Of a stretch of 12,031 nucleotides of DNA, positions 1 to 6,551 are shown in pieces. The notes below the pieces were generated by a model, which was not told where the DNA came from, searched no databases, and worked only from the letters and a program-made list of their open reading frames with translations. The stretch is taken from positions 1,573-13,603 of the forward strand of contig JAEPNS010000055.1 of the NCBI GenBank assembly GCA_017643325.1, written 5' to 3'. This DNA comes from Alphaproteobacteria bacterium (lineage in GTDB: Bacteria > Pseudomonadota > Alphaproteobacteria > UBA6615). The position numbers were made by a program, and so were the translations under genes. How positions within the stretch are numbered: position 1 is the first letter of the stretch; each line of letters starts with the position of its first letter.

Positions 1-219
1 ATGGCGATGGTGCGAACCGGTTTCGAGCCGGTCTATCGCCCGCGCAGCTACCTGTTCGAGGAGCCGATCGTCGCGGACGGCCTGCCGGCGCAGCCGGTCC
101 GCGTGATCGGGCCGGACGGGCGGGGCGTGATCGCACTTTACCGGATGGAGCAGCAGCCCGACCGAAGCTGGCGTATTGCGGGCGTCACACTGCACCCGAT
201 CGCCGAACGCGGCATCTGA
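1..219 (+). CDS. DUF4864 domain-containing protein, C-terminal part (5' end outside window)
   Basis: The open frame runs from the first base to a TGA at 217-219 and encodes 72 residues. The pattern of a Val-Tyr-Arg-Pro segment, a Gly-Pro-Asp-Gly turn near residues 37-40, and a closing Gln-Pro-Asp-x-Ser-Trp-Arg-Ile segment near residues 52-59 fits the C-terminal half of DUF4864 proteins. These are small, often exported alphaproteobacterial proteins of unknown function with an NTF2-like look. An ATG at base 1 is probably internal: full members are roughly twice this length, no ribosome binding site can be seen, and the frame is open to the window edge. Followed by 102 bp of noncoding DNA and then gpt on the same strand. 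The family call is by recognition of the pattern; no function is proposed. Confidence 0.7.
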   Translation: MAMVRTGFEPVYRPRSYLFEEPIVADGLPAQPVRVIGPDGRGVIALYRMEQQPDRSWRIAGVTLHPIAERGI

Positions 220-254
220 GCGCGTGCCGCACGCCCGACCGAGGCCGAGCCTGA

Positions 255-284
255 TTGCGCCGCCGTGAGTCGCGCGCTTATATG
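255..284 (+). promoter_or_regulatory. Candidate sigma-70 promoter for gpt
   Basis: A TTGCGC box at 255-260 and a TATATG box at 279-284 are separated by 18 bp (17 bp if the -10 is read as TTATAT at 278-283). Expected transcription start is near 290, giving a 5' leader of about 30 nt before the gpt ATG. The short AT-rich island stands out in otherwise GC-rich DNA. Matches are 3/6 and 4/6 to the consensus, so this is plausible and unproven. Confidence 0.45.
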
Positions 285-308
285 ACCGCACACAAGAAAC
301 ACTCCGGG

Positions 309-314
309 GGGAGG
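309..314 (+). promoter_or_regulatory. Ribosome binding site of gpt
   Basis: GGAGGG lies 7 nt before the ATG at 322. It is the strongest Shine-Dalgarno match in the window and fixes the gpt start. Confidence 0.7.
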
Positions 315-321
315 GTCCGCC

Positions 322-798
322 ATGGTCATCAAGCCGCATGATTTTCCGGTATCGTGGGAGCAGCTTCATCGCGATGCGAAGGCGCTCGCCTGGCGACTCG
401 CCGAGGCCGAGCCCTGGCAGGGAATCGTCGCCATTACCCGTGGCGGGCTGGTGCCCGCGGCGATCGTCGCGCGCGAGCTGGAGGTCCGCCTGGTCGATAC
501 GATCTGCGTGTCGTCCTACGACCACCAGGAACAGGGCGAGATCAAGATCCTCAAGGGCATCGAGGGCGACGGCGCAGGCATGCTGATCGTCGATGACCTG
601 GTCGATACGGGCAAGACCGCCAAGCTCGTCCGCGAGCTGCTGCCGAAGGCCCATCTGGCAACGGTCTACGCAAAGCCCGCCGGCCGGCCGCTGGTCGATA
701 CCTTCATCACCGAGGTCAGCCAGGACACCTGGATCCATTTCCCCTGGGACCTGGAGCTGCAGTTCGCACAGCCGATCGCGGCCACGCCGCGCAACTGA
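322..798 (+). CDS. gpt: Xanthine phosphoribosyltransferase (xanthine-guanine PRTase)
   Basis: Purine salvage enzyme that joins xanthine, guanine or hypoxanthine to PRPP to give the nucleotide and pyrophosphate. In enterobacteria it acts at the inner face of the membrane. The protein is 158 residues (E. coli Gpt is 152) and is collinear with that family throughout: a Thr-Arg-Gly-Gly-Leu-Val-Pro segment at residues 39-45, Ser-Ser-Tyr-Asp-His at 64-68, the PRPP-binding loop with the acidic pair and Thr-Gly-Lys-Thr at about 88-99, Ala-Lys-Pro-Ala-Gly-Arg-Pro at 117-123 and the Trp-Ile...Pro-Trp pair at 137-142. The ATG has a strong ribosome binding site 7 nt upstream. The gene appears monocistronic, with its own promoter. 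Its TGA ends 5 bp before the stop codon of the convergent dppC-like gene, leaving no room for a conventional terminator between them. Confidence 0.93.
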   Translation: MVIKPHDFPVSWEQLHRDAKALAWRLAEAEPWQGIVAITRGGLVPAAIVARELEVRLVDTICVSSYDHQEQGEIKILKGIEGDGAGMLIVDDLVDTGKTAKLVRELLPKAHLATVYAKPAGRPLVDTFITEVSQDTWIHFPWDLELQFAQPIAATPRN

Positions 799-803
799 CG
801 GGT

Positions 804-1625
804 CTACCCGAGCCGCTCGGGCCGCAGGCGCGGGTCGAGGATGTCGCGCAACCCGTCGCCCAGCAGGTTCAGGCCCAGCACCGCCAGCGCAATGGCGAGG
901 CCGGGCAGGATCGCCAGCTTCGGGTCAATCGTCATGAGCGTCTGCGCGTCGAACAGCATCCGGCCCCAGCTCGGTGCCGGGGGCTGGGTACCGAGCCCGA
1001 GATAGGCGAGCGCCGCCTCGGCAAGGATCGCGACCGCGAACTGGATTGTCGCCTGCACGATCAGCACCGACGAAATGTTCGGCAGGACATGGTCACGCGT
1101 CACGCCGAAGCCGGTCTTTCCGATCGCCAGCCCGGCGCGCGCATACTCCATGCCCCACACCTGCAGCGACGCGCCGCGCGCGACACGGGCGAAGACAGGA
1201 ATGTTGAAGATGCCGATGGCAATGATGGCGTTGACCGCGCCGGGCCCGAGGATCGCGGTGATCAGGATCGCGGAGACGATGGCGGGAAAGGCGAAGACCA
1301 CGTCGGCGCCGCGCGCGACCAGGTCGTCGACCCAGCCCCCGCGCGCCGCCGCGTACATGCCCAGCGGTGCGCCGACGGCCAGCCCGATCCCCACGGCAAC
1401 GACGCCGACAGAAATGGAGTTGCGGGCCCCGACCATGAGACGCGTCGCGATATCGCGGCCGAACTGGTCCGTGCCGAGCCAGTGAGCCGCGCTCGGGCCC
1501 TGCATCCGCTCGGCGATGGACATCGTGTCGAAGGCATGCGGCGTCCACACAAGCGAGACCAGCGCCGCCAGGCACAGGATGCCGGTGAGCAAGGCGCCGA
1601 TCAGGAAGTTCGGGTGGCGAAACAT
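804..1625 (-). CDS. Dipeptide/oligopeptide-type ABC transporter permease (DppC family)
   Basis: One of the two inner-membrane channel subunits of a family 5 peptide-type ABC importer; 273 residues, normal for DppC/OppC. A first membrane helix (about residues 8-27) is followed by the typical periplasmic segment with His-Trp-Leu-Gly-Thr-Asp...Gly-Arg-Asp at 48-58. Several further hydrophobic helices follow. The cytoplasmic EAA loop that contacts the ATPase is at about 160-183 (Glu-Tyr-Ala-Arg-Ala through Leu-Pro-Asn), and Leu-Gly-Leu-Gly...Pro-x-Trp-Gly is at 209-221. The frame is open far upstream, but the ATG at 1625 shares one base with the TGA of the preceding permease gene (a TGATG junction) and gives the family's usual N-terminus, so translation is probably coupled. 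It is the last gene of the cluster, and no ATP-binding subunit follows. The transported substrate cannot be read from the sequence. Confidence 0.92.
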   Translation of the reverse strand: MFRHPNFLIGALLTGILCLAALVSLVWTPHAFDTMSIAERMQGPSAAHWLGTDQFGRDIATRLMVGARNSISVGVVAVGIGLAVGAPLGMYAAARGGWVDDLVARGADVVFAFPAIVSAILITAILGPGAVNAIIAIGIFNIPVFARVARGASLQVWGMEYARAGLAIGKTGFGVTRDHVLPNISSVLIVQATIQFAVAILAEAALAYLGLGTQPPAPSWGRMLFDAQTLMTIDPKLAILPGLAIALAVLGLNLLGDGLRDILDPRLRPERLG

Positions 1626-2572
1626 CAGCCGGCCCGCCGCGCGCGGGGATCGATGGCCGCGTAGGCCACATCGACCAGGAAGTTGACCACCACCACGACC
1701 GCCACCAGCAGCAGGACGACGTCGCGAACGACGACGAGATCGCGCTGGCTGACGGCCTGGAAGATCAGGCGCCCGAGCCCGGGCAGTGCAAACACGTTCT
1801 CGACAACGATGGAGCCCGCGAGCAGGAACGCGAACTGCAGGCCGAGGATGGTGGTCATCGGGATCAGGGCGTTTCGCAGCACGTGCCCCCACAGGACCCG
1901 ACGCTCGTCCAGCCCCTTGGCGCGGGCGGTGCGCACATATTCCGCGCCGAGCGTTTCCAGAACCGAGGACCGGGTCACGCGGGCGAGTATCGCGGCCTCG
2001 GGCAGGGCGAGCGAGACGGCCGGCAGGACCAGCGCCCAGAGCGCGATCCCGACACCGGCCTCCCACCCGGGAAAACCGGCGGCGGGGAACCATCCCAGCG
2101 CGACGGCGAAGACGAGGATCGAGAGGATCGCGAACCAGAAGTTCGGGATTGCCATGCCGATCTGGCTGAAGCCCATCACGCCGTAGTCGCCCGGGCGTCC
2201 GCGCCGGGTCGCGGCAAACATCCCGAGCGGAATCGCGACGGCGGTCGACAGCAGCAGGGCCAGCACCGCCAGCGGCGCGGTCACGGCGAGGCGTTCGCCG
2301 ATCAGCTCAAACACGGGCACCGAATAGGTATGGCTGATGCCGCTGGTCCCGGACAGGAGTCCGCCGATCCAGGTGAGGTAGCGGACCGGCGCGGGCCGGT
2401 CGAGCCCCATCTGGGCGCGCAGCGCGGCCAGCGTGTCGTCCTGGGCCTCGATCCCCAGGATCAGCAGCGCCGGGTCGCCCGGCAGGATTTCCAGAACGAC
2501 GAAGATCGCCAGGCTCGCGACGAACAGCGTCGCCAGCAGGACGAGCAGACGGCGCGCGAGAAAGGCGAACAT
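1625..2572 (-). CDS. Dipeptide/oligopeptide-type ABC transporter permease (DppB family)
   Basis: Partner permease of the downstream DppC-type subunit; 315 residues, typical for DppB. It has an N-terminal helix starting Met-x-x-Phe-x-x-Arg-Arg, the Leu-Pro-Gly-Asp-Pro motif at 30-34, the Met-Gly-Leu-Asp-Arg-Pro segment at 55-60, the EAA loop at about 211-235 (Glu-Tyr-Val-Arg-Thr...Arg-Asn-Ala) and Val-Glu-Asn-Val-Phe...Pro-Gly-Leu-Gly at 257-267, then a very Val-rich last helix at about 279-300. I chose the ATG at 2572 because it matches the family N-terminus. A GTG at 2593 in the same frame adds 7 residues and has a better-placed AGGG 4 nt upstream, so it is a real alternative. The gene starts 41 bp after the substrate-binding protein gene, with no terminator between them, and overlaps the next gene by one base. 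Confidence 0.92.
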   Translation of the reverse strand: MFAFLARRLLVLLATLFVASLAIFVVLEILPGDPALLILGIEAQDDTLAALRAQMGLDRPAPVRYLTWIGGLLSGTSGISHTYSVPVFELIGERLAVTAPLAVLALLLSTAVAIPLGMFAATRRGRPGDYGVMGFSQIGMAIPNFWFAILSILVFAVALGWFPAAGFPGWEAGVGIALWALVLPAVSLALPEAAILARVTRSSVLETLGAEYVRTARAKGLDERRVLWGHVLRNALIPMTTILGLQFAFLLAGSIVVENVFALPGLGRLIFQAVSQRDLVVVRDVVLLLVAVVVVVNFLVDVAYAAIDPRARRAG

Positions 2573-2613
2573 GGCCCGCCGGTCCGGCCGCACGCCGCCC
2601 TATTCTGCCCCGT

Positions 2614-4089
2614 CTACTTCCAGCTCACGCCGGTGACGTCGGTCGCCTGCACGGGCGCATTCCGCCACATGCCGTCGAGCCCCTTGCGCCACACGCCGAG
2701 CTTGGCGAGCTGGAACATGTAGGCGTTGACGGCGTCGGCCGTGATGATCTCCTGCGCCACGGCCAGCAACGCGTCGCGGGCCTCGGGGTCGCTGGTATTG
2801 TTCAACCGCGCGATGACCGCCTTCAGGATCGGCGAGTCGTAGTTGAAGTAGTACTTGTCCCGGGCGTAGATGCCGATGTCCATCGGCTCGGTGTGCGACA
2901 CGATGGTCAGGTCGAAATCGTCGCCCCGGAACACCTGCTCCAGCCACTGTGCCCATTCGACGGGGATGATCTCGACCTCGATCCCGACGGCCGCGAGCTG
3001 GGCCGCCACGATCTCGCCGCCGCGCCGTGCATAGGTGGGTGGCGGCAGCTTCAGGGTCAGCTTGAGGTTCTCGGCACCGGCCTCCTTCAGGAGCGCCTTC
3101 GCCTTTTCCGGATCGTGGGCATAGGTCTCGGTGAGGTCGACATAGGCCGGGTGATGGGGCGCGAAGTGGGTCCCGATGGGGGTCCCGAAGCCGAACATCG
3201 CGCCATCCACGATCGCCTTGCGGTCGATGGCGTGGGAGATGGCGCGCCGCACACGCACGTCGTTGAGCGGCGCGCGGGTGTTGTTCATGGCGAGGATGGT
3301 CTCGCCTTCGGTCGAGCCGATGGCGACCTCGAAACCCGGATCGGATTCGAACGCCAGGACGGCCTCGGGCGCATTCAGGTTCGTCACCGCGTCGATGTCG
3401 CCGGCCTTGAGCGCGGCGACCTGGGCCGACGGATCGGGGATAAACCGGAAGGTCACCTTCTGCAGCGGCTGGTCCTTCGAGACCGCCTCGAGCTCAACGC
3501 GGTCGCCCTTGACCCAGCGGGCGAACTTGAAGGGCCCGGTGCCCACCGGGTTGGTCTTGTTGTTCTCCGCCGACTCCGGCGCGACGATCACGGCATCGCC
3601 CCAGCCGAGGTTGAAGAGCAGCGCGCCCTCCGGACGCGACAGCGTGATCCTCACGGTCGACGGGTCAACCGCCTCGACGGTCTCGATCGCCGCGAAGAGC
3701 TGTTTCTGGGCGTTGACGGAATCCTCCGCCCGCGCACGGTCGAAGGAGAAGACGACGTCCGATGCGTCAAAATCGGTTCCGTCGTGAAACTTCACGCCAG
3801 TCTTGAGATTGAAGGTGTAGACCAGCCCGTCGTCGGAGACGTCCCAGCTCTCGGCGAGTTGCGGCTGCACCGCACCGGTCTCGTCGATGCGTGTCAGGCC
3901 CTGGAAGACGTTGGAGTAAACCGTTGCGTCGATGGCGCCCGCCGCGCCTGCGGTCGGGTCGAGGTGCGGCGGCTCCAGCGTGAAGCCAAGGGTCAGGCTG
4001 TCCTTCGCCTGCGCCTGGGCGATATGCGCCGGTACGGCGACGGTCCCGAGCGCGGCAGCGAACGCCAGCGCGAAGAGAAGCTTGTTCAT
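2614..4089 (-). CDS. ABC transporter substrate-binding protein, family 5 (DppA/OppA-like)
   Basis: Exported ligand receptor of the importer encoded with it; 491 residues. Residues 1-28 form a clear signal peptide (Met-Asn-Lys, hydrophobic core, Ala-Gln-Ala-Gln-Ala end). There is no lipobox Cys, so it should be a soluble periplasmic protein. SBP_bac_5 hallmarks follow: Leu-Glu-Pro-Pro-His-Leu-Asp-Pro at 38-45, Leu-Ala-Glu-Ser-Trp at 78-82, Gly-Val-Lys-Phe-His-Asp-Gly at 98-104 with the Asp-Val-x-Phe-Ser segment at 111-115, Val-Gly-Thr-Gly-Pro-Phe-Lys at 182-188, and Arg-Arg-Ala-Ile-x-His-Ala-Ile-Asp at 281-289. The frame is open 19 codons further upstream, but the ATG at 4089 directly precedes the signal peptide and has GGGGA about 8 nt before it. 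A 94-bp gap with a possible promoter and hairpins separates it from the peptidase gene upstream. The ligand is probably peptide-like from context, but this family also binds nickel, opines and sugars. Confidence 0.93.
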   Translation of the reverse strand: MNKLLFALAFAAALGTVAVPAHIAQAQAKDSLTLGFTLEPPHLDPTAGAAGAIDATVYSNVFQGLTRIDETGAVQPQLAESWDVSDDGLVYTFNLKTGVKFHDGTDFDASDVVFSFDRARAEDSVNAQKQLFAAIETVEAVDPSTVRITLSRPEGALLFNLGWGDAVIVAPESAENNKTNPVGTGPFKFARWVKGDRVELEAVSKDQPLQKVTFRFIPDPSAQVAALKAGDIDAVTNLNAPEAVLAFESDPGFEVAIGSTEGETILAMNNTRAPLNDVRVRRAISHAIDRKAIVDGAMFGFGTPIGTHFAPHHPAYVDLTETYAHDPEKAKALLKEAGAENLKLTLKLPPPTYARRGGEIVAAQLAAVGIEVEIIPVEWAQWLEQVFRGDDFDLTIVSHTEPMDIGIYARDKYYFNYDSPILKAVIARLNNTSDPEARDALLAVAQEIITADAVNAYMFQLAKLGVWRKGLDGMWRNAPVQATDVTGVSWK

Positions 4090-4141
4090 GATCTCGTTCC
4101 CCGGTGGATTGGGTTTTGTTGTTGGTCTTATTGTGCGGCGC

Positions 4142-4171
4142 AGCATAGCAAAGCCCGCTCACGGGCGTCTA
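4142..4171 (-). promoter_or_regulatory. Possible internal promoter upstream of the substrate-binding protein gene
   Basis: On the minus strand, TAGACG (4171-4166, 4/6 to the -35 consensus) and TATGCT (4147-4142, 4/6 to the -10) are 18 bp apart, about 50 bp before the start codon. The 94-bp gap here is the only sizeable break in the five-gene cluster. A separate promoter for the abundant periplasmic receptor would make sense. This is weak evidence in isolation. Confidence 0.25.
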
Positions 4172-4177
4172 TCGCCC
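4153..4177 (-). terminator. Overlapping, mutually exclusive hairpins between peptidase and binding-protein genes
   Basis: Read on the minus strand, GGGCG (4177-4173) can pair with CGCCC (4167-4163). The overlapping GCCCG (4166-4162) can instead pair with CGGGC (4157-4153), which is followed by TTT. The second hairpin (5 bp, 4-nt loop) resembles a weak intrinsic terminator and the first would prevent it. It could be a partial terminator after the P1 peptidase gene. The stems are short and could arise by chance in GC-rich DNA. Confidence 0.25.
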
Positions 4178-4183
4178 ACCGAT

Positions 4184-5209
4184 TCACTCAGAATACGCTG
4201 CCGAATAGTCCGGCCACACCGCATCGAGCGCCGTCGCGGCGTACACGCCACGTGCTGCTGCCCGCGCGACGCAGTCCGCGGCCGCCATGCCGATGCGCGC
4301 CACGTCGCCATGATCCGACACGCCGGTTTGCGCGGTGGACAGCGCGAACACGACATCACCGTCCATGGGCGTGAACACCGGCCGGATCGCCCGCGCCAGG
4401 CCCGCCTGGGCCATCATCGCAACGCGGCGCGCCTGGCGCGCATCCAGCGGGGCGTCCGTCGCGACAACCGCGAGCGTGGTGTTCGTGCCTGCGTCCTCGG
4501 GCCCGTATTTCTTGAGCGGATGATCGAGCGGTTCGATCCGGTCCGGGCCACCGCGCCCGCCGAACTCACCGTCCTGCTCGAGGGAGCCCGCGAGAAACTG
4601 CCCGCGCGCGTTGGCGACCACCGACCCGAGCGCGTTGACCGCGACCAGTGCGCCGACGGCTGTGCCGCTATCGAGCACGACGGAGGCCGTGCCCTGCCCG
4701 CCCTTGAGCTTGCGGCCGTCATGTCCGGTCGTCGTCGCTCCGCATCCCGCCCCGACGCTGCCTTCTGCCACGGTTTCGCCCGCCGATTCAGCGGCGCGGC
4801 GGCCGAGCTCCCGGTAGGGCAAGGTATCCGTGTCGCGGGTGAAGGACGACTTGTCGCCGCCGTTGAGCAGGTCGAACAGGATCGCTGCGGGGACCAGCGG
4901 CACCCGCATGTCGCCGACGGGAAACCCGCGCCCGGCCTCGGCAAGCCAGCCCGCGACGCCGTCGGCCGCGGCGAGCCCGAAGGCAGAGCCGCCGCTGAGC
5001 ACGATGGCGTCCACCGCATCGACCGTGCCGTCCGGCCCGAGGAGCTCGAGTTCACGGGTCCCGGTCCCGCCGCCGCGCACGTCCACGGCGGCGACCGCAC
5101 GGATATCGGGCAGCACCACGGTGACCCCCGTGCGCACGTCGGGGGCCTCGGCCGTGCCGACCGCCAGTCCCGGCACGTCGGTGATCGCGTTGTCGCTACC
5201 GGTCTTCAC
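4184..5209 (-). CDS. P1 family (S58) autoprocessing peptidase, DmpA/BapA/NylC-like
   Basis: N-terminal-nucleophile hydrolase of the family that includes DmpA (L-aminopeptidase/D-esterase), BapA (beta-peptidyl aminopeptidase) and NylC (nylon oligomer hydrolase). Members cut themselves into alpha and beta chains, and the new N-terminus of the beta chain is the nucleophile. The protein has 341 residues. It starts with the family's Ile-Thr-Asp-Val-Pro-Gly-Leu segment at 9-15 and has Leu-Ser-Gly-Gly-Ser-Ala-Phe-Gly-Leu at 71-79, Ser-Val-Gly-Ala-Gly-Cys-Gly-Ala at 151-158 and Val-Asn-Ala-Leu-Gly at 191-195. The processing region is Gly-Thr-Asn-Thr-Thr at 241-245, before the Val-Ala-Thr-Asp-Ala-Pro-Leu core. 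That predicts Thr244 after Asn243 as nucleophile, as in NylC, rather than the Gly-Ser of DmpA. No signal peptide, so probably cytoplasmic. The start is a GTG in a 4-base GTGA overlap with the upstream M20 gene, preceded by a G-rich ribosome binding site, implying coupled translation. Substrate unknown. Confidence 0.9.
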   Translation of the reverse strand: MKTGSDNAITDVPGLAVGTAEAPDVRTGVTVVLPDIRAVAAVDVRGGGTGTRELELLGPDGTVDAVDAIVLSGGSAFGLAAADGVAGWLAEAGRGFPVGDMRVPLVPAAILFDLLNGGDKSSFTRDTDTLPYRELGRRAAESAGETVAEGSVGAGCGATTTGHDGRKLKGGQGTASVVLDSGTAVGALVAVNALGSVVANARGQFLAGSLEQDGEFGGRGGPDRIEPLDHPLKKYGPEDAGTNTTLAVVATDAPLDARQARRVAMMAQAGLARAIRPVFTPMDGDVVFALSTAQTGVSDHGDVARIGMAAADCVARAAARGVYAATALDAVWPDYSAAYSE

Positions 5210-6498
5210 GCCACATCCCCCCGCAACAGATCGAGCGCCGCGCCGCCCATCACCTGCGCCGACGCCACCATATCGTCGATGTCCACATACTCGTCCGGCT
5301 GGTGGGCCAGCTCCAGGATGCCCGGGCCGTAGGCAACACAGTTCTCCAGGTTGCCGATCCGGCGCACATGCTTCTGGTCGTAGGTCCCCGGCGATGCCAC
5401 ATGCCGCGCAGGCTGGCCGAGCACCACCTCGATGTTGCGGTCGAGCGCGCGCACCAGCGGAGATTGCGGGTCGGTCATCGTCGGCGGGACCGACCAGAGT
5501 TCGGATATTTCGTAATTAAATTCGGGCCGTTCCGCGGACAGTTTTTCCAGTATGGCAACAATTTCGCCGCGCACCTCCGCCTCGTCCTCTTCCATGAGGT
5601 AGCGCCGGTCGAGCACGATCCGGCAGCGGTCGGCCACCAGCGCCGACGGGAACCCCTCCGCGTAGGCGCGTTCCGGCAGGCCGCCGTGCAGGGAGTTGAA
5701 GTTCAAGGTCGACTGGCGCGCCGCGTCGGGGATCACCGGCATCTCCGTGCGGCGCTGCTCCAGGCGCGGGTAGAGCTCGCGCTCGACCATCTCGATGAAC
5801 GCGCCCATGCCGCGGATCGCGGAGACCCCGAGGAAGGGCATCGAGCCGTGGGCGATCCGGCCCTTCACCTCGACCTCCGCCCACCAGACGCCGCGATGGC
5901 CGAGGCAGACCGCGTCCTTGTAGAGCGGCTCGGGAATGATCACGTGGTCGACCCGGGGCCGGGAGAAGTAGCCCTGCTCGGCGAGCCATGCGACGCCGGC
6001 ATAGCCGCCGGATTCCTCGTCGACGGAGCCGGAGACCTCGATGGCGCCCGGGAACGCGATCCCGCTGTCGAGGAGCGCCTCCACCGCCACGACGCTTGCC
6101 GCCAGCCCGCCCTTCATGTCGCAGGTCCCGCGCCCGTACACGCGCCCGTCGCGGATCTCCCCGCCGAACGGGTCGCAGGTCCAGCCCTCGCCCGCCGCGA
6201 CGACGTCGATATGGCTGTTGAAGTGGACGCAGGGCCCGTCGCCATCGCCCTCGATGCGCGCGACGACATTGGTGCGCGGGTGGGCGTCGCTGTCGCCATG
6301 CGCCCCTTCGGCGCGAAGATACTCGACCGCGAATCCCTTCGCCGCCAGCCGCTCGCCGAGGAACCGCGCGCAGGCCTCATACTCGTCGCCCGGCGGGTTG
6401 ATCGTCGGGATTCGCACGAGGTCGGCCGTCAGCGCCGCGACCTCGTCGCGTCGCGCCTCGATTTCCGCGCTCAGGCGTTCCTTCTCGTCACCGGACAT
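5206..6498 (-). CDS. M20 family metallopeptidase (ArgE/DapE-type deacylase)
   Basis: Two-metal amidohydrolase of the ArgE/DapE/ACY1/CPG2 group; 430 residues, the usual length. Metal and catalytic residues are all visible: His96 and Asp98 in Ser-His-Ile-Asp, Asp127 in Cys-Asp-Met-Lys-Gly-Gly, Glu161-Glu162 in Asp-Glu-Glu-Ser-Gly-Gly, Glu190 in Ile-Pro-Glu-Pro and His399 in Leu-Ala-His-Gln-Pro-Asp-Glu. The middle (about 198-320) is the dimerisation domain. No signal peptide, so the enzyme should be cytoplasmic. It would cleave an N-acyl amino acid or a small peptide. It could be named ArgE or DapE by similarity, but the location with a P1 peptidase and a peptide-type importer points to catabolic use rather than arginine or lysine biosynthesis (inference). 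The ATG at 6498 has AAGG about 7 nt upstream. First gene of the cluster, divergent from the rlmI-like gene with a 53-bp shared upstream region. Confidence 0.9.
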   Translation of the reverse strand: MSGDEKERLSAEIEARRDEVAALTADLVRIPTINPPGDEYEACARFLGERLAAKGFAVEYLRAEGAHGDSDAHPRTNVVARIEGDGDGPCVHFNSHIDVVAAGEGWTCDPFGGEIRDGRVYGRGTCDMKGGLAASVVAVEALLDSGIAFPGAIEVSGSVDEESGGYAGVAWLAEQGYFSRPRVDHVIIPEPLYKDAVCLGHRGVWWAEVEVKGRIAHGSMPFLGVSAIRGMGAFIEMVERELYPRLEQRRTEMPVIPDAARQSTLNFNSLHGGLPERAYAEGFPSALVADRCRIVLDRRYLMEEDEAEVRGEIVAILEKLSAERPEFNYEISELWSVPPTMTDPQSPLVRALDRNIEVVLGQPARHVASPGTYDQKHVRRIGNLENCVAYGPGILELAHQPDEYVDIDDMVASAQVMGGAALDLLRGDVA

Positions 6499-6515
6499 GC
6501 CCGCACCTTGGGCGG

Positions 6516-6544
6516 TTCATTCCCGTGCGACAAGTCTCTACAGT
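6516..6544 (+). promoter_or_regulatory. Possible promoter giving a leaderless rlmI mRNA
   Basis: TTCATT (6516-6521) and TACAGT (6539-6544, 4/6 to the -10 consensus) are 17 bp apart. Only 7 nt separate TACAGT from the ATG at 6552, which has no Shine-Dalgarno sequence. Transcription would begin at or next to the start codon. Tentative. Confidence 0.3.
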
Positions 6545-6551
6545 GCCGCCG

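Noticed and set aside
222..234. Small inverted repeat GCGTG/CACGC after the DUF4864 gene as a terminator
   Set aside because: The stem is only 5 bp with a 3-nt loop and no T-tract follows; such repeats are expected by chance in this base composition.
1626..2093. Upstream extension of the DppC-type permease frame by 156 codons
   Set aside because: The extension overlaps the DppB-type gene in another frame and is Arg/Gly/Pro-rich; the ATG at 1625 gives the normal family N-terminus.
2893..4374. Long plus-strand open frame (about 490 codons) opposite the substrate-binding protein gene
   Set aside because: It is rich in Arg, Gly, Asp and His with no recognisable domain, and mirrors the codon bias of a confidently identified gene on the other strand. 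It is a GC-driven antisense shadow.
6525..6551. GTG at 6525 as start of the rlmI-like gene
   Set aside because: It has no ribosome binding site and the nine extra residues do not resemble the family; it also lies upstream of the best -10 candidate.
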